From NCBI RefSeq assembly GCF_026340655.1, contig NZ_JAPEOZ010000001.1:310001-374000 (forward strand): 64,000 nucleotides of DNA, written 5' to 3'. The position numbers were made by a program, and so were the translations under genes. The notes beneath the pieces were generated by a model. The model saw nothing but the letters and a program-made list of their open reading frames with translations, did not search any database and was not told where the DNA came from. Below, in pieces: positions 43,582 to 52,584 of this stretch. This stretch comes from Streptomyces sp. NBC_01275. GTDB taxonomy: Bacteria; Actinomycetota; Actinomycetes; Streptomycetales; Streptomycetaceae. How positions within the stretch are numbered: position 1 is the first letter of the stretch; each line of letters begins with the position of its first letter.

Positions 43582-46074
43582 ATGCACGCTGCCGTCCCGT
43601 CTCCCTCGCGCACCTCCCCCGTGGTCCTGCGGGACCCGTCCTGGCAGGGGCACTGGATCGGGCCGAAGGCGCAACAACCCGAACTGGCGGGCTTTGGCCA
43701 CCCGGTCTCCCGCGCCCCGTTCGGCCGGTATCTGTTCCGCACGTCCTTCACCCTGACTGCCGTGCCGGGCTTCATACCGGCCCGGATCACCGCCGACGCC
43801 CGCTACGTCGTCCACCTCAACGGAGCGGAGGCCGGGCGCGGCCCCGTACGTTCGCAGCCCCGGCGGCTGCACTACGACGATCTGGATCTGGCGCCGCTCG
43901 CACGGCAGGGCGAGAACACCCTGGTCGTCCTGGTCACCTACTACGGCCAGGCCAACTCCTTCTGGCAGCCGGCCGTCGCGAACGCGACCCTCGGCCGGGA
44001 CGCGGTGCTCGTCCTCGAAGCGGATCTCGGTGACCGGCTGCTGGTGACGGACGACACCTGGCAGGTGCTGGACCCCGGCGCCTGGCACATCGCCGCCGCC
44101 GAAGGAATCGACGGCCTCCCCGTCGAATGCCTCGACGCGCGCATGCTCCCCCACGACTGGAAGACCGGAGCGCCCGACGCCGCTTGGCGCCCCGCGCACA
44201 TCACCCCCGCCCTCCACATGGGCGCCCTGGCCCGAAGTCGGCCGCCCACCGACCCCTACGGGCCGCTCCTCCCCCGCCCGATCGGACCGCTCGGCGGTGC
44301 CCGGCTCACCCCGGCCATGGTCGCGGCGGCCCTGTCGGCCGAGGCCGCGGCGGACCATCCTCATCCGGTCGCCCGAGTCCGCGCCCACCTCGGCGATCCG
44401 TCGTGTCCGGCTCCCACCACGGCCGTGTTCCCGGTGGAACTGGCTCCCGGCCCGGGCAAAGACCAGCACCTGGTCGTCGACATGGGGCGGATCGTCTGCG
44501 GCTTCCTGACGGTTGACCTGGACGCGCCTCGGGGCACACGGGTCGACCTGATGTACCGGGAGTCACCGCACAGACCCGGTGTGCCGGAGCCGATGTCGTC
44601 CCCGAACACCGGTGCCCGATACACCGCCCGTGGCCACGCGGACCGTTTCGAGGCCCTGGAGGTCAATGGCTTCCGCTATCTGCACGCCCTGATCAGCGGC
44701 GACGGCCCGGTCCGCGTCAACGGGATCGAGGTGCGGGAACACCTCTACCCCCGCGCCGGGAACGCGTATTTCCGCAGCAGCGATCCCGAACTGGACGCCC
44801 TCTACACGGCCGGGGTGCGCACCGTGGAGCTCAACTCCCACGACGCCTTCACCGACTGTCCGACCCGCGAGCAGCGCGCCTGGGTCGGGGATGGCGTGGT
44901 GCATCAGATGGTGCACCTGACCACCTCCACCGACTGGCGGCTCGCCCGCCGGTACGTGGAACTGGGCAACTCACCGCGCCCGGACGGCATCCTGCCGATG
45001 AGTGTGGTCGGCGAGATCGAGCAGAGCGGTGGTACGACCATCCCGGACTGGTCCCTGCACTGGCTGCACGGCGTCCACAACCTCTACCGCTACACCGCCG
45101 ACCGCGACCTGCTGGCGGAACTCGCCCCCACCGCACGGCGGATTCTGGCCTGGTATCTGCCCCATCTCACCGGCGACGGCGTACTCAGCGACGTACCCGA
45201 GTGGAACCTGGTGGACTGGTCGAGCGTGTTCGCCACCGGCGCGAGTTCCGTCGTCACCGCCCTGTGGGCGCGGGGCCTGCGCGAATACGCCGACATCAGC
45301 GTCCTGCTCGGCAACCACGGCGACGCGGCCTGGGCGAACGGCCTGTGGGAGCGGGTCCGCGACGGCTTCGAGATGTTCTGGGACGAGCGGCGCGGAACCT
45401 ACCTGGACCACATCGTGCAAGGCACACCTCAGCCCGCGACCTCCCAGGCGGCCGGCGCCGCCGCCGTCGTCTCGGGTCTCGCTCCCACACACCGCCACCA
45501 GCGGATCATCGACCGCGTCATGGACCCCACGCGTCTGGTCACCCGGTCCTGGATCGGTGGCGACGGCGGCTACGACGACCGGAAGATCGGGGACGAACTG
45601 CGCGGTGTCCGGCGCGTCGACTGGGACGCCGAGGAAGAAGTCGTCCGGGCCCAGCCCTTCCTCAGCTACCTGGTCCACGACGCGGCGGCCGTCGCCGGAA
45701 GAACCGCCGAGCTGATCGGTGCGATGCGTGACTGGAGCGCCTTCCTCCGCGACGGCTACGACACCTTCGGTGAGTGCTGGGACTGGGGATCACCGGTCCA
45801 CGGCTGGAGTTCGACCCCCACCCGCGACCTGGTCACCCACGTCCTCGGCGTCACCCCCGGCGAGCCGGGATTCGGCCGTGCCCGTGTGGCCCCCGCCTAC
45901 GGCCTGCTGGAACGGGTCGAGGGTGCGGCGCCGACTCCGGTGGGCCTGCTGTCGGTCGCATTCGACGCCACGGGCATCGAGGTGGACAGCCCGTTGCCGT
46001 ACGTACTGGTGCTGCCCGACGGGCAGGAGCAGCGGCACGGCGCCGGGCACCTCCGGCTGGCCTTCACAGTGTGA
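43582..46074 (+). CDS. GH78-like alpha-L-rhamnosidase
   Basis: 830 residues without a signal peptide. N-terminal beta-sandwich modules (residues about 10-400, including YVVHLNGAEAGRGPVR) are followed by an (alpha/alpha)6 catalytic barrel. HDAFTDCPTREQRAWVGDG, near residue 425, is the family 78 acid-residue motif. DWSLHWLHGVHNLYRYTADRDLL, DTFGECWDWGSP and the C-terminal sandwich RARVAPAYGLLERVEGAAPTPVG also match. It hydrolyses terminal alpha-L-rhamnose from glycosides, here probably in the cytoplasm after import by the divergent ABC system. ATG at 43582 has AAAGG 6 nt upstream. Rhamnose specificity is inferred from family resemblance. Confidence 0.88.
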   Translation: MHAAVPSPSRTSPVVLRDPSWQGHWIGPKAQQPELAGFGHPVSRAPFGRYLFRTSFTLTAVPGFIPARITADARYVVHLNGAEAGRGPVRSQPRRLHYDDLDLAPLARQGENTLVVLVTYYGQANSFWQPAVANATLGRDAVLVLEADLGDRLLVTDDTWQVLDPGAWHIAAAEGIDGLPVECLDARMLPHDWKTGAPDAAWRPAHITPALHMGALARSRPPTDPYGPLLPRPIGPLGGARLTPAMVAAALSAEAAADHPHPVARVRAHLGDPSCPAPTTAVFPVELAPGPGKDQHLVVDMGRIVCGFLTVDLDAPRGTRVDLMYRESPHRPGVPEPMSSPNTGARYTARGHADRFEALEVNGFRYLHALISGDGPVRVNGIEVREHLYPRAGNAYFRSSDPELDALYTAGVRTVELNSHDAFTDCPTREQRAWVGDGVVHQMVHLTTSTDWRLARRYVELGNSPRPDGILPMSVVGEIEQSGGTTIPDWSLHWLHGVHNLYRYTADRDLLAELAPTARRILAWYLPHLTGDGVLSDVPEWNLVDWSSVFATGASSVVTALWARGLREYADISVLLGNHGDAAWANGLWERVRDGFEMFWDERRGTYLDHIVQGTPQPATSQAAGAAAVVSGLAPTHRHQRIIDRVMDPTRLVTRSWIGGDGGYDDRKIGDELRGVRRVDWDAEEEVVRAQPFLSYLVHDAAAVAGRTAELIGAMRDWSAFLRDGYDTFGECWDWGSPVHGWSSTPTRDLVTHVLGVTPGEPGFGRARVAPAYGLLERVEGAAPTPVGLLSVAFDATGIEVDSPLPYVLVLPDGQEQRHGAGHLRLAFTV

Positions 46075-46083
46075 AACCTCAGG

Positions 46084-46200
46084 TCACCCTGTGTTGGTCG
46101 CTGCCTGCTGCGCACAGGTGTGAGAAAGGCGGTACGAGTCGGTTCCGGTCTCGGTGAAGTTACTGCCGACGGTCAGCCGGTCCAGGATTCCCTCGCGGAA
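46084..46200 (-). pseudogene. IS21-family IstB C-terminal relic
   Basis: The minus-strand reading REGILDRLTVGSNFTETGTDSYRL followed by SHTCAQQ matches the extreme C-terminus of actinobacterial IstB-type transposition helper ATPases (A-I-x-D-R-L then E-T-G-T-D-S-Y-R-L). Only about 38 codons survive and the ATPase core is absent. It sits directly at the left border of the second copy of the 819-bp repeat. Confidence 0.6.
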
Positions 46201-46243
46201 GAGACCGCGCTTACGAACCACCCCTTTCGTCGCACCACCCCCA

Positions 46244-47062
46244 TGGTCAGCCGATCTCAAGCACGATCTTGCCCCGGACCCGGCCGGTCTCGCTGAGGCG
46301 GAAGGCGTCGGCGGCCTCCGCCAAGGGCAGCACACGGTCGATGTGGACGGTGAGCTCGCCGGCGTCCGCGAGGCTCGCGAGGGCGGCGAGGTCCGAGGGA
46401 ACGGGCTGCGTCCATACCTGGTGTCCGCCGCGCTGAGTCACCTCGGGATCGACGATCGAGGCGACCCGGGAGGGGTCCTTCAGCAGTTCCTGGGAGACAG
46501 CCACGGCGTCACCACCCACGCAGTCCACGGCAGCGTCCACACCCTCGGGAGCCAGCTCCCGCACGCGCTCGGCCAGGCCATCGCCGTAGACGACGGGTTC
46601 GGCGCCCAGGGAGCGCAGGAACTCGTGGTTGCCTTCGCTGGCCGTACCGATGACCCGGGCGCCCCTGGCCACGGCGATCTGCACGGCCACGGAACCGACA
46701 CCGCCGGCCGCCGCGTGCACCAGGACCGTCTCCCCCGACCGGACACCCACCCGGGACAGCGACTGCAACGCGGTGAGCCCGACGAGCGGAAGGCCGGCCG
46801 CCTGCTGCCAGGTCAGCGACGCGGGCCTGCCCGCGAGGGTGTGCACGGGCGCGGCGACGAACTCCGCGTAGGTGCCGTGCTGCACCTGCTCCGTCCGGAC
46901 ATAGCCGAAAACCTCGTCACCGGCGGAGAACTCCGTGACACCCGGGCCGACGGCCTCAATCACGCCCGCGACGTCGAAGCCCGGCACCAACGGAAGACTC
47001 ACCTCCAGGATCGAGTCGAGGTGGCCGGCGACGACGTGCCAGTCGACCGGGTTGACCCCCGC
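46244..47062. repeat. 819-bp direct repeat, copy 2 (matches 35067-35885)
   Basis: This is the copy inside the intact quinone-reductase gene. The two copies flank the TetR, ABC transporter and rhamnosidase genes, so recombination between them would delete about 11.2 kb. Confidence 0.9.
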
Positions 47063-47170
47063 GGCCTTCACCCGTATCAGCACCGATCCGGCACCGGGCT
47101 CCGGCTTGTCGATCTCCATCAGTTCCAGGGCCTCGGGGCCGCCGTAGCGCCGGGCGACAACCGCTCGCAT
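46247..47170 (-). CDS. NADPH:quinone-reductase-type zinc-free MDR oxidoreductase
   Basis: 307 residues. MRAVVARRYGGPEALELMEI is the typical quinone oxidoreductase start. AAGVNPVDWHVVAGHL, PLVPGFDVAGVIEAVG and the cofactor fold ETVLVHAAAGGVGSVAVQIA are intact, and there are no structural zinc cysteines. The C-terminal LPLAEAADAFRLSETGRVRGKIVLEI is characteristic. ATG at 47170 has GAGAGG 5 nt upstream. The divergent MerR gene and dyad at 47235-47254 suggest induction by electrophiles. The 3-prime 819 bp are duplicated at 35.1 kb. Confidence 0.92.
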   Translation of the reverse strand: MRAVVARRYGGPEALELMEIDKPEPGAGSVLIRVKAAGVNPVDWHVVAGHLDSILEVSLPLVPGFDVAGVIEAVGPGVTEFSAGDEVFGYVRTEQVQHGTYAEFVAAPVHTLAGRPASLTWQQAAGLPLVGLTALQSLSRVGVRSGETVLVHAAAGGVGSVAVQIAVARGARVIGTASEGNHEFLRSLGAEPVVYGDGLAERVRELAPEGVDAAVDCVGGDAVAVSQELLKDPSRVASIVDPEVTQRGGHQVWTQPVPSDLAALASLADAGELTVHIDRVLPLAEAADAFRLSETGRVRGKIVLEIG

Positions 47171-47234
47171 ATGCCTCTCACCGTTCCTCTTGGTCCATGA
47201 CGCCCGGGGCTCGGGCACGACCGCTACGCTAGAA

Positions 47235-47254
47235 CCTCACATTGGTGTCAGAGG
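47235..47254. promoter_or_regulatory. MerR-type promoter dyad candidate
   Basis: CCTC...GAGG arms enclose ACATTGGTGTCA between the divergent MDR (start 47170) and MerR (start 47291) genes. Imperfect dyads of about 20 bp inside the spacer of a divergent promoter are the normal binding site of MerR regulators. Confidence 0.45.
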
Positions 47255-47290
47255 CAAGACCCGTGTCGAGGGTCACAAGGTGGGGGCGAC

Positions 47291-47668
47291 ATGCGGATCG
47301 GCGAGCTGGCATCCCGTTCCGGCGTCAGCGTCCGCTCCCTGCGTTACTACGAGGAGCAGGGTCTGCTCACCAGCACCCGTAGTGCCAGCGGGCAGCGGCA
47401 CTACACGGACATCGACGTGGAGCGGGTCGAATTCGTCCAACGGTTGTTCGCCGGCGGGCTGTCCAGCCGTACGATCACGGAACTGCTGCCGTGCGTCGAC
47501 GCACCCAGTGAGAGCAACTCCGACGCCGCGCTGGAGCGCATGGAGCAGGAGCACGACCGGTTGACCCGGCACATCGCCGACCTCGTCCGTACGCGGGACG
47601 CCCTCGACGCGCTGATGACCACTGCCCGAACCCATCGTGAGGCGCTGCGGGTGGCAGCGGTCGACTGA
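47291..47668 (+). CDS. MerR-family transcriptional regulator
   Basis: 125 residues. MRIGELASRSGVSVRSLRYYEEQGLL is the N-terminal MerR winged helix, followed by GQRHYTDIDVERVEFVQRLFAGGLSSRTI. A coiled-coil dimerisation helix (EQEHDRLTRHIADLVRTRDALDAL) occupies the C-terminal half. There is no metal-binding cysteine cluster; the single Cys lies near residue 68. It probably activates the divergent quinone reductase gene. GGTGGGGG precedes the ATG at 47291. Confidence 0.93.
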   Translation: MRIGELASRSGVSVRSLRYYEEQGLLTSTRSASGQRHYTDIDVERVEFVQRLFAGGLSSRTITELLPCVDAPSESNSDAALERMEQEHDRLTRHIADLVRTRDALDALMTTARTHREALRVAAVD

Positions 47669-47696
47669 TCTGCGGCGCCGGACGCGCCATCGGGCC

Positions 47697-48509
47697 TCAC
47701 GCGCCCGCGGCGGGGCCGCCCAGTCGTCGTGGGGCCTCAGCCGCGACCCCTTCCTCGATCCGGCGCACCGCTTCCTGCAGGTCATCCAGGTGACGACGCG
47801 CCACTTCCTGTGCGGACATGACCGTCCTGCGCCAGGTCACGTTGACGCACCCCAGCACCTCTCCATGCACACGGATCGGAACGGCGATCGAGTTGCGGCC
47901 GTCGAAGTCGTACTCCGGTGCCCGCACGCTGTACCCACGTGACCGAGTGGTCGCCAGCAGACGGCGCAGCCATCCAGCGTCGTGGGCGTACTCGTTCCCG
48001 GGGGCGTCGTGCTCGCGGAGGCGGCGCAGGACCGCTTCCCGCTCCCGCTCGGGAGAGAAGGCGATGTAGGCCCGGCCCGAGGCCCCGAGCAGCATGTGCG
48101 AGCGGAAGCCGATGGGAGCGACGGGTACGACCTCGTCGAAGTAGGCCTTCGGGCTGTTCGTGTCGATCGTCTCCATGTAATCGAGGCGTGGCACGGTCAG
48201 TACGGAGGGCCACATCACGCGTTCGCACAGCTCTTCCAGAACCTGCGACGCCAGTTCGCCGAGCCACTCGGCGTCGTCGTACGGGGCGCGCTGAGGTCTG
48301 AGGCTCGCGATGAACGCCCCGTCGGCCAGCCGCTGCCACACCAGGTCCTGCTGGTTGCATGTGTGAAGGATCCGGAGCAGCGTGGCCTTGGGGATGCCGG
48401 TTGCCTGGTGCAGATCGTGCAGGCTCGCGGCACGCATCTCCTGAAGGACCCGCAGCACCTGAAGCCCGCGTTCCAAGGAGCTGATCGTTTTCACCTGGTA
48501 GTTCCGCAT
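47697..48509 (-). CDS. IclR-family transcriptional regulator
   Basis: 270 residues from ATG 48509; an ATG 30 nt further upstream is less likely. The N-terminal winged HTH is TISSLERGLQVLRVLQE then ASLHDLHQATGIPKATLLRILHT. The C-terminal effector domain contains RSHMLLGASGRAYIAFS and GRNSIAVPIRVHGEVLGCVNVTW. IclR proteins bind small organic acids and often control aromatic or ketone catabolism. It diverges from the ligase-carboxylase operon across a perfect palindrome (48545-48559), so it almost certainly regulates that operon. Confidence 0.92.
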   Translation of the reverse strand: MRNYQVKTISSLERGLQVLRVLQEMRAASLHDLHQATGIPKATLLRILHTCNQQDLVWQRLADGAFIASLRPQRAPYDDAEWLGELASQVLEELCERVMWPSVLTVPRLDYMETIDTNSPKAYFDEVVPVAPIGFRSHMLLGASGRAYIAFSPEREREAVLRRLREHDAPGNEYAHDAGWLRRLLATTRSRGYSVRAPEYDFDGRNSIAVPIRVHGEVLGCVNVTWRRTVMSAQEVARRHLDDLQEAVRRIEEGVAAEAPRRLGGPAAGA

Positions 48510-48544
48510 GGGACCTGCTCTCACCTGCGGAGATGCCATATCGA

Positions 48545-48559
48545 TTTCACTGGGTGAAA
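48545..48559. promoter_or_regulatory. IclR operator candidate TTTCAC-TGG-GTGAAA
   Basis: A perfect 6-bp inverted repeat with a 3-nt spacer lies 36 nt upstream of the IclR start and 72 nt upstream of the ligase start. A half-site (TTTTCACC) recurs just inside the IclR gene near 48488. Size and symmetry fit IclR-family operators. Confidence 0.7.
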
Positions 48560-48630
48560 AGTTAGCAGGCGATGATTGCCTGGGCTATGGCCTGTCGTGG
48601 ACCGTTCGTCCCGTGACGCAAGGAGGCGAC

Positions 48631-50715
48631 ATGGCCGTCAAGGCAGCAGCGAGCTCACCGGTCCCTGATTCGAGGCCCGGCACGGCCGACGAGCCCGTGA
48701 TGGTGGCGGAAGGCGAGCTGCTGTGGACGCCCGGCCCGCAGCTGCTTGCCGAGGCGAACATGACGGGCTTCCTGGACTGGCTGGTCCGCGAGCGCGGGCT
48801 TCGGTTCGACGATTACGACGAGCTGTGGCGCTGGTCCGTCACCGACCTGGAGGGTTTCTGGGGTGCGCTGTGGGACTACTTCGGCATCCGGTCAGTGACG
48901 CCGTACTCCGCGGTGCTCGGCAGCCGGGACATGCCGGGTGCGCAGTGGTTTCCCGGGGCCCGGCTGAACTATGCCGAGCACGTCCTGCGCCACGAACGCC
49001 CCGGGACCGACGCCTTGCTGTTCTGCTCGGAGGGCGCTGCTCCGGCCGGGTTGCCGTGGGAGGATCTCGCGGGCCAGGTGCGCATCCTGGCGACCCGGCT
49101 GCGCTCGCTCGGGGTACGTCCTGGCGACCGCGTCTGCGGCTATCTGCCGAACGTGCCGCAGGCCGCGATCGCGATGCTCGCGACGACGGCCGTGGGCGCG
49201 GTCTGGGCGAGTGTCTCCCCGGACTTCGGATCGCGAGGCGTGGTCGACCGGTTCGGCCAGCTGCGTCCGAAGGTCCTGTTCTGCGTCGACGGCTACCGCT
49301 ACGGCGGGAAGACCTTCGACCGCCGGGAGGAGGCACGCCTCATCGCCGAGGCCCTGCCGGGCCTGGAGCACGTCATCCACCTGCCCGGACCCGGCGACGG
49401 GGACACCCGGCCGGTCGTCGACGGTGGCCTGCGGTGGGAGGAGGTTCTCGACCACCCGCCCGTGTCGGCCGAGGACTTCGCGTTCGAGCATGTTCCCTTC
49501 GACCACCCGCTGTGGGTGCTCTTCTCCTCCGGGACGACAGGGCTGCCCAAAGCGATCGTGCACGGCCACGGCGGCATCCTGCTGGAGCAGCTGAAGCTGC
49601 AGACCTTCCATATGGACCTGCGCGAGGGCGACCGGCCGCTGTTCTTCACCACCACCGGCTGGATGATGTGGAACTTCCTGATCAGCTCCCTGCTGGTCGG
49701 GGCCTGCCCGGTGCTGTACGACGGGAACCCGGCCCATCCGGAGCCGGACGTGCTGTGGCGGATCGCGCAGGACGCCAGGACCACCTTCTTCGGCGCCAGT
49801 CCGGCCTATGTCGACCTCATGAGCAAGTCCGGCATCGTGCCCGGCGAGCGCTACGACCTGTCGGCCCTGCGCACGGTCATGCCGGCCGGTTCACCGGTGT
49901 CACCGCAGTGCACCGCCTGGTTCTACCGCAACGTCAAGGCGGATCTGTGGGTCACGACCGGTAGCGGCGGCACCGACTGCTGCACCGGCTTCGTCGGCGG
50001 GGTGCCCACCCTCCCCGTGTACGCCGGTGAGATGCAGGCACGGTCCCTCGGTGTCGCGGCGTACGCGTACGACGAGAACGGTCACGAAATCGTCGACGGG
50101 GTCGGCGAGTTGGTCATCACCGAGCCCATGCCGTCCATGCCGGTGACGTTCTGGGGTCCGGACGGGGACGAGCGGTACCGCCGCTCGTACTTCGAGGACT
50201 TCCCCGGTGTCTGGCGGCACGGAGACTTCTTCAAGGTCAACACGCGCGGTGGCTGCTTCGTGCTGGGCCGGTCCGACGCCACGCTCAACCGGCAGGGTGT
50301 GCGTATCGGCACCGCGGAGATCTACCGCGTGGTCGAAGCCCTGGACCAGGTCTCCGCGGCCTTGGTCGTGAGTCTCGACCTGCCGGACGAGAAGTTCTTC
50401 ATGCCGCTGTTCGTCGCCCTCGATGAGGGCGTGGCCCTCGACCCCGGTCTCGAGGACGCGATCCGCACCCGGCTCCGCCAGGAGTACAGCCCCCGGCACG
50501 TACCGGACAGGATCATCCAGGTCCCGGCCGTCCCGACCACCCTGACCGGCAAGAAGCTCGAGGTGCCGGCGCGCAGGATCCTGCTCGGCACACCCGTCGA
50601 GCAGGCGGCCGACCGCAGCACGGTGGCCGACTCCCGCGCACTCGACGCCCTCGCCCGGTACGCCCGTACCCAGCGCGACTATCCCCTGACCGTTGCCGCC
50701 ACCACCGCAGGCTGA
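48631..50715 (+). CDS. Acetoacetyl-CoA synthetase-like acyl-CoA ligase
   Basis: 694 residues. The long N-terminal cap (GFLDWLVRERGLRFDDYDELWRWSV, MPGAQWFPGARLNYAEHVL) is specific to the acetoacetyl-CoA/acetyl-CoA synthetase branch. The AMP-forming core has LFSSGTTGLPKAIVHGHGG, TTGWMMWNFLISSLLVGA, TTGSGGTDCCTGFVGG, HGDFFKVN and the C-terminal Lys motif TLTGKKLEVP. It should make an acyl-CoA from a (beta-keto) acid with ATP. ATG at 48631 follows AGGAGG by 4 nt. It leads the operon for a split PEP-synthase-like enzyme and a biotin carboxylase. An activating role for the carboxylation product is inferred. Confidence 0.9.
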   Translation: MAVKAAASSPVPDSRPGTADEPVMVAEGELLWTPGPQLLAEANMTGFLDWLVRERGLRFDDYDELWRWSVTDLEGFWGALWDYFGIRSVTPYSAVLGSRDMPGAQWFPGARLNYAEHVLRHERPGTDALLFCSEGAAPAGLPWEDLAGQVRILATRLRSLGVRPGDRVCGYLPNVPQAAIAMLATTAVGAVWASVSPDFGSRGVVDRFGQLRPKVLFCVDGYRYGGKTFDRREEARLIAEALPGLEHVIHLPGPGDGDTRPVVDGGLRWEEVLDHPPVSAEDFAFEHVPFDHPLWVLFSSGTTGLPKAIVHGHGGILLEQLKLQTFHMDLREGDRPLFFTTTGWMMWNFLISSLLVGACPVLYDGNPAHPEPDVLWRIAQDARTTFFGASPAYVDLMSKSGIVPGERYDLSALRTVMPAGSPVSPQCTAWFYRNVKADLWVTTGSGGTDCCTGFVGGVPTLPVYAGEMQARSLGVAAYAYDENGHEIVDGVGELVITEPMPSMPVTFWGPDGDERYRRSYFEDFPGVWRHGDFFKVNTRGGCFVLGRSDATLNRQGVRIGTAEIYRVVEALDQVSAALVVSLDLPDEKFFMPLFVALDEGVALDPGLEDAIRTRLRQEYSPRHVPDRIIQVPAVPTTLTGKKLEVPARRILLGTPVEQAADRSTVADSRALDALARYARTQRDYPLTVAATTAG

Positions 50716-50736
50716 GCCGCACCCTTGGAGAGCACC

Positions 50737-52557
50737 GTGAACGATGCCAGACCCGTCTCTTCCTTCCCTCTTCCCTCCGAGCTCACCGACGTCGCGGGCG
50801 CCGAGGACTGGGCGTCGATGTACCCCTATTACACCCGCTTCCAGCCCGAGGACGACCAGCGGTTCTGGTTCTACAACGCGATGCACTTCCCCGAGCCGAT
50901 GCCCGCGTTCGACGCCGTCACGGCGGAGGCGCCCTACACCGCTCTCGGCGCCAATACGGCGCGCATGTTCGTCTTCCCCACCACGCTCGGCATTGAGCAC
51001 CGCATCGTCAACGGCCGGGTGTACATCACCGCCAACCCGGTGACCGACCCGGAGGAGATCCAGCGCAGGCTCGCGCTGTTCAGCGAGCGGGCGGGCCACT
51101 ACTACGAGAACTGGGACGAGCTCTACCAGGGCTGGGTCACCCGCATCACCGGCCTGATCGACGAAGTGCAGCGGATCGAGGTGCCACGGCTGTCCGAGTT
51201 CGAGGACGCGGACGTGATCTTCCAGGCGAAGGGCGTGGCACAGAACCACTACCTGCGCGAGAACTACAACCGGCTCATGGACCTGTACTCCAAGATGTGG
51301 CACCACCACTCGGAGTTCCTGATGCTGGGGTACGGCGCCTACGTGGTGTTCTTCGAGTTCTGCAAGACGTCGTTCCCCGAGATCCCCGACCAGGACGTCG
51401 CCCGGATGGTCGCGGGGATCGACGTGATCCTCTATCGCCCCGACGACGAGCTGAAGAAGCTGGCGAAGCTTGCCGTCGAGTACGGCGTCGACGATCTGTT
51501 CGTCGAGGGCTGCGACCCGGACAAGGTACTGGCCGCCCTCGCAGCCCGCGGGGACGACGGCCGGAGGTGGCTGACGGCCCTGGACGACGCGCGGGAGCCG
51601 TGGTTCAACATGTCGACCGGCGCCGGTTTCTACCATCACCACCGCAGCTGGAACGACGACCTCACGGTGCCGTTCGCGGCGTTGCCCGGCTACGTCGACC
51701 AGGCACGGCGCGGCGAGCTGCTCGACCGCCCCACGGAACAGCTCAGGACGGAGCGCGAACGCATCGCCCAGGAATACCGCTCCCTGCTGTCCGGCGAGGA
51801 CGAGCAGGCGGCCTTCGACCAGATGCTCGGTCTGGCCAGAGCCGTGTTCCCCTTCATCGAGGACCACAACTTCTACTGCGAGCACTACTTCACCACGAAG
51901 TTCTACGGGAAGGTCCGCGAGTTCGGTGAGCTGCTGCGCGACCAGGGTGTCCTGGCCGACACCGAGGACGTCTTCCAGCTGAGCCACACCGAGGTCGGCC
52001 AGGCCCTGACCGATGTGATGCTCGCCTGGGCGGCAGGAACCAAGCCCGTCGGGTCGGCCAGGGTCCAGAGAATGGTCACCGAGCGGAGGGGGATGCTGGA
52101 GACCCTCGCGGGCTGGTCCCCGCCGCCGGCGCTGGGCCCCGTCCCCGAGGCGCTCAACGACCCGGCGGTGCGCATGCTGTGGGGCATCACCGCGGAGACC
52201 ATCCAGGCCTGGTCGACACCGGCCGAGGCGGGCGACCACGAGGTGCGCGGGTTCGCCGCCTCGCCGGGCGTGGTCGAGGGCACCGCCCGGGTGCTGATGA
52301 GCGCCAACGACATCGGTCAGGTGCGGGAGGGCGAGGTGCTGGTCTGTCCGGTGACCGCGCCCAGCTGGGGGCCCGTCTTCGGCAAGATCGCGGCCGCCGT
52401 CTCGGACATCGGCGGCACCATGTCGCACGCGGCGATCGTGGCCCGCGAGTACGGGCTGCCCGCCGTCGTCGGCACGGGACACGCCACCAAGCGGATCACC
52501 ACGGGGCAGCGGCTGCGGGTGGACGGCGACCGCGGCATCGTCACCATTCTCGACTGA
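50737..52557 (+). CDS. PEP-synthase-like catalytic subunit (phenylphosphate synthase alpha-like)
   Basis: 606 residues. The C-terminal about 90 are a phosphohistidine swivelling domain: GFAASPGVVEGTARVL, then GGTMSHAAIVAREYGLPAVVGT with the phosphorylatable His564. The N-terminal about 480, opening WASMYPYYTRFQPEDDQRFWFYNAMHFPEP as WASMYPYYTRF, resembles the substrate part of phenylphosphate synthase-type proteins. Thauera PpsA is likewise about 70 kDa, with a central His near 569, and pairs with a separate ATP-binding subunit. Predicted action: transfer of a phosphoryl group from His to a substrate hydroxyl or enol. GTG at 50737 has GGAGAG 6 nt upstream. Confidence 0.85.
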   Translation: MNDARPVSSFPLPSELTDVAGAEDWASMYPYYTRFQPEDDQRFWFYNAMHFPEPMPAFDAVTAEAPYTALGANTARMFVFPTTLGIEHRIVNGRVYITANPVTDPEEIQRRLALFSERAGHYYENWDELYQGWVTRITGLIDEVQRIEVPRLSEFEDADVIFQAKGVAQNHYLRENYNRLMDLYSKMWHHHSEFLMLGYGAYVVFFEFCKTSFPEIPDQDVARMVAGIDVILYRPDDELKKLAKLAVEYGVDDLFVEGCDPDKVLAALAARGDDGRRWLTALDDAREPWFNMSTGAGFYHHHRSWNDDLTVPFAALPGYVDQARRGELLDRPTEQLRTERERIAQEYRSLLSGEDEQAAFDQMLGLARAVFPFIEDHNFYCEHYFTTKFYGKVREFGELLRDQGVLADTEDVFQLSHTEVGQALTDVMLAWAAGTKPVGSARVQRMVTERRGMLETLAGWSPPPALGPVPEALNDPAVRMLWGITAETIQAWSTPAEAGDHEVRGFAASPGVVEGTARVLMSANDIGQVREGEVLVCPVTAPSWGPVFGKIAAAVSDIGGTMSHAAIVAREYGLPAVVGTGHATKRITTGQRLRVDGDRGIVTILD

Positions 52558-52584
52558 CTCCTCCACCACGCAGGGAGCACCACG

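Noticed and set aside
35067..47062. A composite transposon bounded by the 819-bp repeats
   Set aside because: The repeats are internal gene segments without transposase or terminal inverted repeats, and no target duplication was seen. Only dead IS fragments lie nearby.
49900..52569. An 889-codon minus-strand open frame opposite the PEP-synthase-like gene
   Set aside because: It is an antisense shadow created by GC-rich third positions; it has no motif and covers well-supported plus-strand genes.
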